Shown here: positions 45,522 to 54,477 of the stretch, piece by piece
Position numbering within the stretch: position 1 is the first letter of the stretch
Layout of the letters: each line of letters opens with the position of its first letter
Assembly (NCBI RefSeq): GCF_004335085.1
Contig: NZ_RQRS01000001.1
Location: forward strand, 248,001 to 312,000
Source of the DNA: Pedobacter nototheniae
GTDB lineage: Bacteria; Bacteroidota; Bacteroidia; Sphingobacteriales; Sphingobacteriaceae
Length of the DNA: 64,000 nucleotides
Reading direction: 5' to 3'
Program-made: the position numbers and the translations under genes
Notes under the pieces: model-generated
Database searches by the model: none
Seen by the model: the letters and a program-made list of their open reading frames with translations, nothing else
Told to the model about the DNA's origin: nothing

Positions 45522-46753
45522 TATGCTTCTTTTAATTCTGATTTTGTTTTATCATTAAATAAAACGGCAAATAATAAGAATACAACAGCGGCAATACCTG
45601 CAGGGATAATCCAAACCATTTTCCAATCGGTTACGGCTCCGGTTTTATACATATCAGTAATTAACCCGGCTACTTTAAAACCAATAAGCATACCAACGCC
45701 ATAAGTGGCCAGAGTGATGATTCCTTGTGCTGCGCTTTTAAATTTTTCTCCTGCTTTTGAATTGGTATAAATCTGACCTGATACGAAGAAGAAATCGTAG
45801 CAAACGCCATGAAGCGCAATTCCTATAATCAGCATAAAACTTAAACTACCTGCATTGCCATATGCAAATAGCAAATATCGAACTGCCCAGGCCAACATAC
45901 CTACTATAATGGTTTTCTTAAAACCATACTTTGAAAAGAATACAGGGATAGCTAATAAAAATAACGCTTCAGAAACCTGACCGATTGCCATTTTACCTGT
46001 TGGGTTGGATACTTTAATATCTGCAAGGAAAAGACCTGCATTTTGATAGTAAAAAGCTAAGGGAATACAAATTAGGATTGATGAAATAAAGAAAATTGCA
46101 AAATTTTTGTCTTTTAACAATTTTAATGCATCTAAACCTAAAATATCACCTATTTTAATTTTTTCGTTTTTAGCTACTTTTGGAGGGGTAGCAGGTAGCG
46201 TAAAGCTAAATAAACCTAGTACTAAGGAAGCTATTCCTGCCATTAAAAATGTACTTTTTAACAGGCCGGCCTTAATACCTTCTGGTGAATCCCAATGAAA
46301 TGCAAAGCTGATTAGTAAACCGGCAATGATCCAACCGATTGTACCGAATACCCTGATGTTTGCAAATTCTTTTTCTGCATCTTTCATTTGGTTAAAAGAA
46401 ACTGAATTAACTAATGCCAGAGTAGGCATAAATAAAATCATGTAGCCTAAAACATAAGGATAGAAAACTGCAACATCTGGTGCATTATACATTTGATACA
46501 TCAAAATAGCACCTATAATGTGTAAAATACCTAAAATTCTTTCGGCATTGAAATATCTATCGGCAATAAGGCCAATTATAAATGGAGCAATGATGGCCCC
46601 CCAAGATTGAGTTGAAAATACAGAACCAATTTCGGAATTGGTTGCCTTTAAGTTATTGTTTAAGAAAGCTCCTAAAGTAACAAACCATGCGCCCCAGATA
46701 AAAAATTCTAGGAACATCATGGCAGAGAGTTTAAAGCGAGTAGTGCTATTCAT
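45521..46753 (-). CDS. MFS transporter, nucleoside:H+ symporter-like
   Basis: This 410-aa protein has about 12 membrane helices and starts FKLSAMMFLEFFIWGAWFV. GLIADRYFNAERILGILHIIG and SGQIYTNSKAGEKFKSAAQG match the nucleoside permease (NupG/XapB, PF03825) branch of the MFS. In Bacteroidota this branch is often found in sugar-modification clusters. Here it sits between the DUF1080 gene and two TIM-barrel genes, so a sugar or keto-sugar substrate is more likely than a nucleoside; this is an inference. Confidence 0.85.
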   Translation of the reverse strand: MNSTTRFKLSAMMFLEFFIWGAWFVTLGAFLNNNLKATNSEIGSVFSTQSWGAIIAPFIIGLIADRYFNAERILGILHIIGAILMYQMYNAPDVAVFYPYVLGYMILFMPTLALVNSVSFNQMKDAEKEFANIRVFGTIGWIIAGLLISFAFHWDSPEGIKAGLLKSTFLMAGIASLVLGLFSFTLPATPPKVAKNEKIKIGDILGLDALKLLKDKNFAIFFISSILICIPLAFYYQNAGLFLADIKVSNPTGKMAIGQVSEALFLLAIPVFFSKYGFKKTIIVGMLAWAVRYLLFAYGNAGSLSFMLIIGIALHGVCYDFFFVSGQIYTNSKAGEKFKSAAQGIITLATYGVGMLIGFKVAGLITDMYKTGAVTDWKMVWIIPAGIAAVVFLLFAVLFNDKTKSELKEA

Positions 46754-46769
46754 TTGGTTTATATAAGGT

Positions 46770-46915
46770 TATTTAAGATATAAGGTTAAAGGTATAGGGT
46801 GTAAGGTTAATGTGAAAGTGGGTAAACTTTATGCTTTCCTGCCTTCAAACTCAAATATTTGATTAAAGCGAAAGAAAGGAAACCTTCAGTCTTCTGCCTT
46901 TTACCTTCTACCTTA
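46770..46915. repeat. AAGGTT/ACCTT-rich intergenic repeat between DUF1080 and MFS genes
   Basis: The 163-bp gap holds direct AAGGTTAAAGG and GTGTAAGGTTAA words on one side and TTTTACCTTCTACCTTAG on the other, an imperfect inverted arrangement. Similar words occur at 51808-51874. Confidence 0.5.
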
Positions 46916-46916
46916 G

Positions 46917-47606
46917 TTATAGTTCTTTAATCAGGATGTTTTTGAACCAAACTTCATCACCATGATCCTGAAGTGCAATTTTTCCAGTTTTATAGGTTCC
47001 AAAACCTTCCCATTTGGCAAATTTACTTCCAGCGATTAAAGCTTTCCAGTTTTCATCCCAAAGTGTAGTATTAACCGTTTTAACACCGTTTAATATTAAG
47101 GTTAATTTACCATTTTTACTGATAATTTCTGCAGTATTCCATTCGCCAACTGGTTTAACTGGCTCCGAATAACTTTTAATTAAATCGTATAAATCTCCAG
47201 AGCGGTGTTTGGTTATTTTACCATCTGGGTGACCATCATTATCCAATACCTGCATTTCTGGTCCGGTAGAGTAAGTTGCGTGGAACTTAGGATCTTCGTG
47301 AACAAAGAAAATAATACCGCTGTTAGATTTTGGAGCAACTTTCCAATCTAGTTTTAAATGGAAGTTAGAATATTCTTTATCGGTAACTAAATCGCCACCT
47401 CCATCTTGTCCTTTTTTAGCAGGATCTAAATGTAAAGCACCATCTTGTACCTGCCATGCGCTGCCAACAGTTGTTTTGTTGTAAGTATGCCAGCCGGTTG
47501 TAGTTTTGCCATCAAATAAAGGTTTAAAACCTTTTTGAGCTTTTGTTATTTGAGTTACTGCAAGTAGAATGCATGCAGAAAGGAAGATTTTTTTCATTTT
47601 TTTCAT
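46917..47606 (-). CDS. Secreted DUF1080 protein (3-keto-disaccharide hydrolase-like)
   Basis: From the ATG at 47606 the product is 229 aa with a Sec signal (MKKMKKIFLSACILLAVTQI, cut near TKAQ). The DUF1080 (PF06439) beta-sandwich that follows has GFKPLFDGKTTTGWHTYN, SNFHLKLDWKVAPKSNSGIIF, YSTGPEMQVLDNDGHPDG, PVGEWNTAEIISKNGKLT and the end IALQDHGDEVWFKNILI. Relatives in Bacteroides cleave 3-keto-glycosides. The open frame runs upstream to 47672, but that extension lies inside the palindrome 47613-47677 and is not coding; ATG 47597 is an alternative start. Confidence 0.88.
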   Translation of the reverse strand: MKKMKKIFLSACILLAVTQITKAQKGFKPLFDGKTTTGWHTYNKTTVGSAWQVQDGALHLDPAKKGQDGGGDLVTDKEYSNFHLKLDWKVAPKSNSGIIFFVHEDPKFHATYSTGPEMQVLDNDGHPDGKITKHRSGDLYDLIKSYSEPVKPVGEWNTAEIISKNGKLTLILNGVKTVNTTLWDENWKALIAGSKFAKWEGFGTYKTGKIALQDHGDEVWFKNILIKEL

Positions 47607-47612
47607 ATTTGT

Positions 47613-47677
47613 CGTCATTGCGAGGTACGAAGCAATCTTTATGCTAGGGAAAGATTGCTTCGTACCTCGCAATGACG
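47613..47677. repeat. Perfect 28-bp-arm palindrome between DUF1080 and Gfo/Idh/MocA genes
   Basis: The left arm (47613-47640) starts CGTCATTGCGAGGTACGAAG and the right arm (47650-47677) is its exact reverse complement, around a 9-base loop ATGCTAGGG. CGTCATTGCGAGG is a REP-like word common as dispersed intergenic repeats. In RNA it would form a very stable hairpin inside the operon. Confidence 0.95.
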
Positions 47678-47691
47678 AATGTGCTTATTAA

Positions 47692-49149
47692 TTAAAGAGT
47701 TAAATTATTCCAGCCTTTACGATATTCACGTTTAACAAATTGGTTGGCTTCATCAAAATTGGTAATCTTCATGTTGTCATTATCCCAAAGCATTTTCATG
47801 TATCTGCCAGGATAAGAATCTTTTCCGTTTACTGATTTTTTAATGTCGAAACTTCTAATGGCTAAGTTGGCCATTAATAAAGCTTCGGTAAGCGGGCCAG
47901 CAATTTCGAAAGGAGAACTTACTTCTTGTTTGCCATAACCTGCAATTGCGGCTTCTACCCATTGAGCGTAGTGACCATCCGCACCGCCTTTAACACGGGC
48001 GTATTTTGCTGGCACTTTAATATCCTTATTTCTGCTTAAAGGCAATAATTTTGGATTTGCACTATAGGTTTCACTCATCATTTTACCTTTTGTACCGATA
48101 AATAAAGTTCCGTTACCGCCATCACCAAAAGTTTCATTTGCTTCCAATTCTTCAGGACGTTCTGGTTGTATACCACCATCCATCCAATGTAAAGTTACAT
48201 CGCCTTTTGTTTTATTAGTTTTAGGGAATTTTAATGTTACGTGACTTGATGGGGGGCAACTTTCAGGGAAATAGCCACGTTTAAACTCATCAACATATAC
48301 AGAGCCAACGCTGGCTTCAACCTCTTTAGCATATTTTAAGTTTAACACACTAAAAGGAGCTTCAATTAGATGGCAACCCATATCTCCTAATGCTCCAGTT
48401 CCGTAATCCCACCAGCCACGCCAGTTAAAAGGAACCAGTTTATCAACATAATCCTTCTCTGGCGCTGTTCCTAACCATAAATTCCAATTTAGTTCTTTTG
48501 GTATTTCAGCTTTTGTTGTTGGCCAAGGAATGCCTTGAGGCCATACCGGGCGATTTGTCCATGCGTAAACTGTATGCACATCACCAATTAAGCCAGCTTC
48601 ATACCACTCTTTCATTTGTCTTGGCCCATCGTTAGATGCACCTTGATTACCCATTTGAGTAACCACTTTATATTTTTTTGCTGCGGCAGTTAAAATACGA
48701 GCTTCGTAAATATCGTGCGTTAAAGGTTTTTGTACATACACATGTTTGCCCAATTGCATGGCCGCTAAAGTTTGGATGGCATGGTTATGGTCTGGTGTAG
48801 ATACAGAAACTGCATCAAAATTTTTGTGTTCTTTATCCAGCATTTCACGCCAGTCTTTATAGTATTTTGCCTTCGGAAAAGCTTTTACACTATTTGCTGC
48901 ACGGCGATCATCTACATCACATAAGAAAGCAATATCGGCCTTGCCGCTTTTGGCAAACATGGCAATATCACTTTGTCCTTTTCCACCCACACCAATTCCA
49001 GCAACTAAAAGGCGATCACTTGGTGCTAAAAATCCTTTTCCACCTAAAACATGGCGTGGAACGATCATAAAAGCTGCCGCAGCAATTGCACTTGTTTTAA
49101 TAAAATCACGTCGGTTACTCGTGTTTTTATTGTCTTGCTCTGTTTTCAT
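47692..49149 (-). CDS. Exported Gfo/Idh/MocA oxidoreductase
   Basis: This 485-aa protein has a Tat signal (NRRDFIKTSAIAAAAFMIV), a nucleotide-binding start LLVAGIGVGGKGQSD, the family EKP-like motif KHVYVQKPLTHD with its lysine, and a C-terminal beta-sheet domain. Extended loops (GNQGASNDGPRQMKEWYEAG and YAWTNRPVWPQGIPW) mark the large Tat-exported Bacteroidota subgroup related to GH109. Such enzymes carry tightly bound NAD(H). Within this cluster a role in forming or reducing 3-keto-sugars is inferred. It lies 31 bp from the cytochrome gene. Confidence 0.87.
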   Translation of the reverse strand: MKTEQDNKNTSNRRDFIKTSAIAAAAFMIVPRHVLGGKGFLAPSDRLLVAGIGVGGKGQSDIAMFAKSGKADIAFLCDVDDRRAANSVKAFPKAKYYKDWREMLDKEHKNFDAVSVSTPDHNHAIQTLAAMQLGKHVYVQKPLTHDIYEARILTAAAKKYKVVTQMGNQGASNDGPRQMKEWYEAGLIGDVHTVYAWTNRPVWPQGIPWPTTKAEIPKELNWNLWLGTAPEKDYVDKLVPFNWRGWWDYGTGALGDMGCHLIEAPFSVLNLKYAKEVEASVGSVYVDEFKRGYFPESCPPSSHVTLKFPKTNKTKGDVTLHWMDGGIQPERPEELEANETFGDGGNGTLFIGTKGKMMSETYSANPKLLPLSRNKDIKVPAKYARVKGGADGHYAQWVEAAIAGYGKQEVSSPFEIAGPLTEALLMANLAIRSFDIKKSVNGKDSYPGRYMKMLWDNDNMKITNFDEANQFVKREYRKGWNNLTL

Positions 49150-49180
49150 AATTAGGGAAGTTTATATCGGTTATCTGGTT

Positions 49181-49561
49181 TTATTTTTTCAATGATAAAA
49201 TATATTTAACCATCAATTTAGCGTCGTCTTTTTTAACGGTAGGGTGGGCGGTCATCGGCATGCTTCCCCAAACACCAGTACCACCTTTAATGATTTTATC
49301 AGCAAGATAGTTGATGTTTTTTTCATTGGCTGGATATTTCTTTGCGATTTCTACGTATGCAGGACCGATAATTTTATTTGTTTTATTGTGGCAACCGATA
49401 CAATCTGATTTATTAATCAATTTTTCGCCAGTTGACATTTGAAATGCGTGACTGTTTAACGTTGATGTTGCAATAACTGCTTTCTCTTTCTCTAAATCTG
49501 CTTTCGAAAATGACGCCATGAATATGACTACAGCGCCTAAAATTAAAAATGTTTTTTTCAT
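49181..49561 (-). CDS. Secreted class I cytochrome c
   Basis: This 126-aa protein has a signal peptide (about 1-21), one haem site CIGCH (Cys54, Cys57, His58), and a distal Met in GVWGSMPMTAHPTV. It matches the small c-type cytochromes that receive electrons from periplasmic GMC-type sugar dehydrogenases. It lies 11 bp after the TIM-barrel gene and 31 bp before the exported Gfo/Idh/MocA gene. Confidence 0.92.
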   Translation of the reverse strand: MKKTFLILGAVVIFMASFSKADLEKEKAVIATSTLNSHAFQMSTGEKLINKSDCIGCHNKTNKIIGPAYVEIAKKYPANEKNINYLADKIIKGGTGVWGSMPMTAHPTVKKDDAKLMVKYILSLKK

Positions 49562-49572
49562 TGTGTGTGTTG

Positions 49573-50631
49573 TTAATTGTTTAATCCTAATATTCTTTTA
49601 TTGAAAGCGCTATCACTTCCTGATGCGGCAAAATCATCAAATGCCTTATCAGTTACGTTAATAATGTGGTTTTTTATAAATTCTGATCCTTCGCGGGCAC
49701 CATCTTCCTGATTTTTAATGCAACATTCCCATTCCATTACTGCCCAGCCCTTAAAATCGTATTGGGCAAGTTTGCTGAAAATGGTTTTAAAATCTACCTG
49801 TCCATCGCCTGGCGAACGATAACGCCCAGCTCGGTTTGCCCAGCTTTGGTACCCGCCAAATGTGCCTTGTTTACCAGTAGGATTAAATTCAGCATCTTTT
49901 ACGTGAAAAGCTTTAATGCGTTCATGGTAAAAATCAATGTATTGGATATAATCCAATTGTTGCAATACAAAGTGAGATGGATCGTATAATAAACATGCTC
50001 TTGGATGATTGTTAACAGCTTTTAGAAACATTTCATAAGTTTCGCCATCAAATAAATCTTCACCTGGGTGTATTTCATAACAAACATCTACGCCGCATTG
50101 GTCAAATTCATTTAAAATTGGTGTCCAGCGTTTAGCAAGTTCAGCAAAACCTTCCTCAACCAAGCCTGCCGGGCGCTGTGGCCATGGATGAAAATATTGC
50201 CATAACAAAGAGCCACTAAAGGTTGCATGAGCATTTAAACCCAAATTTTGTGATGCCTTAGCTGCATATTTTAATTGTTGTACTGCCCATTCTGTTCTTG
50301 CTTTTGGATTTTTATGAAGTTCTTTTGGTGCAAAGGCATTAAACAAATCATCATAAGCAGGGTGTACTGCAACTAGTTGCCCTTGTAAGTGGGTAGAAAG
50401 TTCGGTAATTTCTAATCCATAAGAAGCAATAGTTCCTTTTAACTCATCTGCATAGGTTTTACTTTCCGCAGCTTTTTGTAAATCGATAAACCTTGGATCT
50501 AAAGTTGGCATCTGGATGCCTTTAAAGCCTAATCCGGCTGCCCATTTACATATATTGTCAAGGGAATTAAACGGCGCTTCATCGCTAATAAATTGTGCTA
50601 GAAATACCGCTGGTCCTTTTATTGTTGTCAT
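49573..50631 (-). CDS. Sugar phosphate isomerase/epimerase-like TIM barrel (cytoplasmic)
   Basis: This 352-aa AP-endonuclease-2-type barrel has no signal peptide, unlike the other three barrels here. Metal and substrate motifs include VDVCYEIHPGEDLFDGETY, CLLYDPSHFVLQQLDYI, RIKAFHVKDAEFNPTGKQG and WAVMEWECCIKNQEDG. It lies 6 bp from the preceding Gfo/Idh/MocA gene (50638), so the two are surely coupled and likely act in sequence on an imported keto-sugar. Confidence 0.87.
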   Translation of the reverse strand: MTTIKGPAVFLAQFISDEAPFNSLDNICKWAAGLGFKGIQMPTLDPRFIDLQKAAESKTYADELKGTIASYGLEITELSTHLQGQLVAVHPAYDDLFNAFAPKELHKNPKARTEWAVQQLKYAAKASQNLGLNAHATFSGSLLWQYFHPWPQRPAGLVEEGFAELAKRWTPILNEFDQCGVDVCYEIHPGEDLFDGETYEMFLKAVNNHPRACLLYDPSHFVLQQLDYIQYIDFYHERIKAFHVKDAEFNPTGKQGTFGGYQSWANRAGRYRSPGDGQVDFKTIFSKLAQYDFKGWAVMEWECCIKNQEDGAREGSEFIKNHIINVTDKAFDDFAASGSDSAFNKRILGLNN

Positions 50632-50637
50632 TTTTAT

Positions 50638-51795
50638 TTAGATTTTAAAGTCTAACCATTTTTGATCTGATTTACCAGAGGCAATTACATTTTCTATAAA
50701 AGCCATTCCACGCACACCATCATCTGCACCAGGGAAATCAAGCATTTCGGCAGTAGCCTCCTTACCTTCAAGCTTTGCTGATAAAGTAAGGGCAAAGTTT
50801 TTATATAGATTGGCGAAAGCCTCTAAATAACCCTCAGGGTGCCCACCAGGAGTGCGAGTGTTAAAAGCGGCAACCTGATTTAGATAACCACCACCTGTAC
50901 GATAAATTTGTGTGGGTGCATCAAGCCACTTTACCAATAAAGTGTTAGGTTCCATTTGATGCCATTCCAAACCACCTTTTTCACCATAAACTTTAATTTT
51001 TAATGCATTTTCTTCACCTGCAGCAATTTGCGAAGCCACAAGAATTCCGTTAGCACCGTTGTCAAATTTTAACAACACATTGCCATCATCATCCAGCTGC
51101 CTGCCTTCTACAACAATGTTGATGTCAGCGCAAAGTTTCGAAATTTTTAATCCAGAAATGTATTCAGCAAGTTGCGCAGCATGAGTACCAATATCGCCCA
51201 TGCAGCCACTAATGCCACTTTTTGATGGATCGGTTCGCCATGCGGCCTGTTTATTATCATCTTTTTCTGATAAGGTACTTAGCCAGCCCTGAGGATATTC
51301 TACCATTACCTTTCTTATTTTTCCAAAAAGTTGGTCGGCAACCATTTTACGGGCCTGTTTCACCATTGGGTAGCCAGAGTAAGTGTGGGTAAGGCATAAA
51401 ATTAAACCAGTTTCGTTTACCTTTTGCTGAAGTTTTTTGGCTTCATCAAGGGTAAGTGTCATTGGTTTATCGATTAAAACATTAAAACCATGTTCTAAAG
51501 CAAGCATTGCAGGTGCAAAATGCGCAAAGTTAGGGGTAACGATGCTTACAAAATCCATGCGTTTTCCAATAGGAAGATTACTTTCAGTCTTAATCATTTC
51601 TTCATAAGAGCTGTAGCATTTATCTTCGGGAAGGAATAAATCTTTACCAGATGCTTTTGAAGTTTCCGCATTGGAGCTAAATGCCCCACAGTGTAACTCG
51701 ATTAAGCCATCTATATTTGCAGCAATACGATGAACGGCGCCTATAAAGGCATTTTTCCCGCCACCAATCATGCCCATTTTTAATTTTCTATTCAT
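50638..51795 (-). CDS. Cytoplasmic Gfo/Idh/MocA oxidoreductase
   Basis: This 385-aa protein has an N-terminal NAD(P) site LKMGMIGGGKNAFIGAVHR, the catalytic-lysine motif FNVLIDKPMTLTLDEAKKLQ, and the C-terminal domain with GDIGTHAAQLAEYISGL. No signal peptide is present, in contrast to the Tat-exported paralogue downstream. Reduction of a keto-sugar to a sugar in the cytoplasm is a plausible role. It overlaps functionally with the TIM barrel 6 bp downstream. Confidence 0.88.
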   Translation of the reverse strand: MNRKLKMGMIGGGKNAFIGAVHRIAANIDGLIELHCGAFSSNAETSKASGKDLFLPEDKCYSSYEEMIKTESNLPIGKRMDFVSIVTPNFAHFAPAMLALEHGFNVLIDKPMTLTLDEAKKLQQKVNETGLILCLTHTYSGYPMVKQARKMVADQLFGKIRKVMVEYPQGWLSTLSEKDDNKQAAWRTDPSKSGISGCMGDIGTHAAQLAEYISGLKISKLCADINIVVEGRQLDDDGNVLLKFDNGANGILVASQIAAGEENALKIKVYGEKGGLEWHQMEPNTLLVKWLDAPTQIYRTGGGYLNQVAAFNTRTPGGHPEGYLEAFANLYKNFALTLSAKLEGKEATAEMLDFPGADDGVRGMAFIENVIASGKSDQKWLDFKI

Positions 51796-51807
51796 ACGGA
51801 ATCAGGT

Positions 51808-51874
51808 TTAGGGCTTAAGGCTTAAGGCGTAAAATTTAAAACCTTACACCTTAAGCCTTTTACCTTACACCCTT
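51808..51874. repeat. Inverted repeat between GMC and Gfo/Idh/MocA genes
   Basis: GGCTTAAGGCGTAA and TTACACCTTAAGCC form an imperfect 14-bp stem, flanked by more TTAGGGC and CCTTTTACC words. It fills the 79-bp gap. Confidence 0.7.
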
Positions 51875-53575
51875 TTAGATATTCTTTTTCTTTAATTCTT
51901 TAACAGCATAATCTGCAGCACGTGCGGTAAGCGCCATAAAGGTTAATGATGGGTTTTGACAAGCGATAGAAGGCATGCACGATCCATCGGTAACAAACAC
52001 ATTGTTTACTTCGTGCATTTGGTTCCATTTGTTCAAAACAGATGTTTTTGGATCGTTGCCCATTCTGGCGGTACCCATTTCGTGAATAGCCATACCTGGA
52101 TAACAGCCAGCATCATACGTTTTAATATTTTTCATGCCCGCTGCTTCAAGCATTTCTGCTGCATCGTTCATCATATCAACACGCATTTTTTTCTCGTTTT
52201 CTTTGTATTCGCAATCAATTGCCAATACTGGTTGTCCCCATTTATCTTTTTTGGTTTTATCAATGTAAACCTTGTTTTCATAGTATGGCAACATTTCACC
52301 GAAACCACCTAATCCCATCGACCATTTTCCTGGGGTAGTCATTTTTTCTTTAAGATCAGCACCAAAAGAAAGCTCGGCTACATCATTTTGCCAGTTGCTT
52401 CTGCTTGCACCACCTTGATAACCGAAACCACGTAAATAATCACGTTTATCGTTACCTATATTTTGATACCTTGGTACATAAACACCGTTTGCACGACGAC
52501 CGTAAGTATATTTATCATCAAAACCTTCAGCTTCGCCAGATGCGCCACAGCGGAAATGGTGATCCATTAAGTTATGTCCTAATTGTCCGCTGGCATTACC
52601 TAAACCATTTGGATGTGCTTCTGACGTTGAGTTTAATAAAATGAATGTAGAGCCTAAAGTAGAGCCATTAACGAAAACAATTTTAGCGTAAAACTCCATT
52701 GTTTTATTGGTTTGGGCATCAATAACCATTACACCTTTAGCTTTTTTAGTGTTTTTATCGTAAATAATATGGTTTACGATTGAATACGGTCTAAGTGTTA
52801 GGCGTTTAGTTGCCATTGCTGCAGGAAGTGTTGATGATTGAGTGCTGAAATAAGCACCAAATGGGCAACCGCGGCTACATAAATTTCTGTACTGGCAATT
52901 TCCACGACCTTTATGTGGTACCGTTAAGTTGGCAACACGACCAATGGTAATGATACGTTCTCTTTTATAGTGCTCTTCTACGCGGGCTTTAACTGATTTT
53001 TCAACACAGTTTAAATCCATTGGAGGTAAAAATTGTCCGTCAGGGCAAGTTGGCCAGTTTTCATTTTGACCACTGATACCGGCAAAGCGCTCGGCGTAAT
53101 CATACCATGGAGATAATTCTTTATAACGCACAGGCCAATCGTTTCCGTGACCATCTTTAGCGTTATCTTCAAAGTTATGATCGCTTAAACGATAGCTTTG
53201 GCGGCCCCACATTAATGATTTACCACCAACGTGAAAACCACGATACCAATCGAAGCGTTTATCTTCTGTATACGGGCATTCTAAATCGTTTACCCACCAT
53301 TTTTCTGTTGCTTCGTTATATGGATAATCTCTTTTTTGCACTGGGTGAGTTCTTTTCATCTCCTCGGTTAATTTCCCTGCGTGCTTAATATCCCATGGGT
53401 TTTTCATGGCAGAATCATAGTCTTTAATGTGTTCTATATTCATGCCTCTTTCAAGCATTAAAACACGAAGACCTTTTTCTGTTAATTCTTTTGCAGCCCA
53501 GCCGCCACTAATCCCCGATCCTATAACAATAGCATCGTATGTATTTTCTGCTTTTAAATTCGTATTTAAATTCAT
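51875..53575 (-). CDS. GMC oxidoreductase, probable glucoside 3-dehydrogenase large subunit
   Basis: This 566-aa flavoprotein starts YDAIVIGSGISGGWAAKELT (FAD site) and ends with the GMC C-terminal domain: HEMGTARMGNDPKTSVLNKW and VTDGSCMPSIACQNPSLT. The Cys motif at 227, 233 and 237 (GRGNCQYRNLCSRGCPFGA) matches the iron-sulphur site reported for bacterial glucoside 3-dehydrogenases. Together with subunit 3 (53613-54197) and the cytochrome (49181-49561) it forms a complete three-part set that oxidises sugar C3 in the periplasm. It has no leader peptide of its own; co-export with the Tat-signal subunit is likely. Confidence 0.88.
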   Translation of the reverse strand: MNLNTNLKAENTYDAIVIGSGISGGWAAKELTEKGLRVLMLERGMNIEHIKDYDSAMKNPWDIKHAGKLTEEMKRTHPVQKRDYPYNEATEKWWVNDLECPYTEDKRFDWYRGFHVGGKSLMWGRQSYRLSDHNFEDNAKDGHGNDWPVRYKELSPWYDYAERFAGISGQNENWPTCPDGQFLPPMDLNCVEKSVKARVEEHYKRERIITIGRVANLTVPHKGRGNCQYRNLCSRGCPFGAYFSTQSSTLPAAMATKRLTLRPYSIVNHIIYDKNTKKAKGVMVIDAQTNKTMEFYAKIVFVNGSTLGSTFILLNSTSEAHPNGLGNASGQLGHNLMDHHFRCGASGEAEGFDDKYTYGRRANGVYVPRYQNIGNDKRDYLRGFGYQGGASRSNWQNDVAELSFGADLKEKMTTPGKWSMGLGGFGEMLPYYENKVYIDKTKKDKWGQPVLAIDCEYKENEKKMRVDMMNDAAEMLEAAGMKNIKTYDAGCYPGMAIHEMGTARMGNDPKTSVLNKWNQMHEVNNVFVTDGSCMPSIACQNPSLTFMALTARAADYAVKELKKKNI

Positions 53576-53612
53576 GATGTTTTGCTCGAAGTTTGTTGTA
53601 GTTGATTATTAA

Positions 53613-54197
53613 TTAGGTTGCCCAAGATCTTTGACCTGGTTTTAAAGGTGCGCTACCATCGTACCTGCCGGGAATAAGAACATATTCTCTTGCTTTGGTA
53701 CAACCAATTTCTGATGAATAATAACCTAGAAGTGTTAAGTCTCTTGCGGTAATAAAGAAATAGGCGAGGTCTTTATTCTCATCAGCTTTATTTTCTTTTT
53801 GTGCAAGAGTTATGGTTCTAACATCTCCCATAAATTTTTCACGATCAGGAACGGTTAATAGCGCAAAACTTTTACCGAAATCTTTGTTTGATTTTGCTTC
53901 AAAGGCAGCAAAACCCTTGGCAAATGATGTTTGCATCTCCTTAGGATAACAATCTTTAATCATCATAGGAATAAAAGTTCCTAATCCTGCGGCTTTCGCT
54001 CCAGCTGATGATTTGGTTGTTGGAACAATGATATCAGCAAATTCTGCTAAGACCTTTTCCTGCTCGGGTGTAAATGAAACAAAATTCTTCTCATTTTCGG
54101 GCAAGGTAAAACTCTCAAACAAAACGCCCATAGTGCTTGCTGAGATGGCTCCGCCCAGCAATAAGGCAACGCTTTTTAGTGCTTCTCTTCTTTGCAT
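53613..54197 (-). CDS. Gluconate 2-dehydrogenase subunit 3-like small subunit
   Basis: This 194-aa protein has a Tat-type signal (QRREALKSVALLLGGAISA) and matches the subunit-3 family (PF13618): FTPEQEKVLAEFADIIVPTT, AGAKAAGLGTFIPMMIKDCY and FITARDLTLLGYYSSEIG. It escorts and anchors GMC-type dehydrogenases across the membrane. The GMC gene begins 37 bp downstream, and the length and order are those of LacB/LacA-like pairs. Confidence 0.88.
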   Translation of the reverse strand: MQRREALKSVALLLGGAISASTMGVLFESFTLPENEKNFVSFTPEQEKVLAEFADIIVPTTKSSAGAKAAGLGTFIPMMIKDCYPKEMQTSFAKGFAAFEAKSNKDFGKSFALLTVPDREKFMGDVRTITLAQKENKADENKDLAYFFITARDLTLLGYYSSEIGCTKAREYVLIPGRYDGSAPLKPGQRSWAT

Positions 54198-54477
54198 CGT
54201 CTTTATGATTTTATATATTGGTTATCTATGTGTTGAATTAGTAATATTAGAAAAAATATGGGAGAAACAGGTTGCAAAAACCGGGAAATTATTAGTGTGC
54301 AATACGATTGTTACCCCGTAGAATTATTCTAAATAAATTGATTTTGTTGCCTTTTAGCTATTACTAAATCGTTTTTTACTTCTTAATATCCTTCGTGTAT
54401 ATTGTACATTAAGATTATTTGTACCTTATAAAATAGCAACATAGCAACAATGATGAATTTTCAGCCGTGTAAAATAC
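54198..54477. other. 280-bp gap, likely start region of the GMC operon
   Basis: No open frame and no exact TAnnTTTG box on the minus strand were found. The gap is the largest break inside the cluster and probably separates two transcripts. Confidence 0.4.

Noticed and set aside
51956..52644. Plus-strand frames opposite the GMC gene
   Set aside because: Composition rich in His, Phe and Val comes from reading the GMC codons backwards; the GMC frame has clear FAD and C-terminal motifs.
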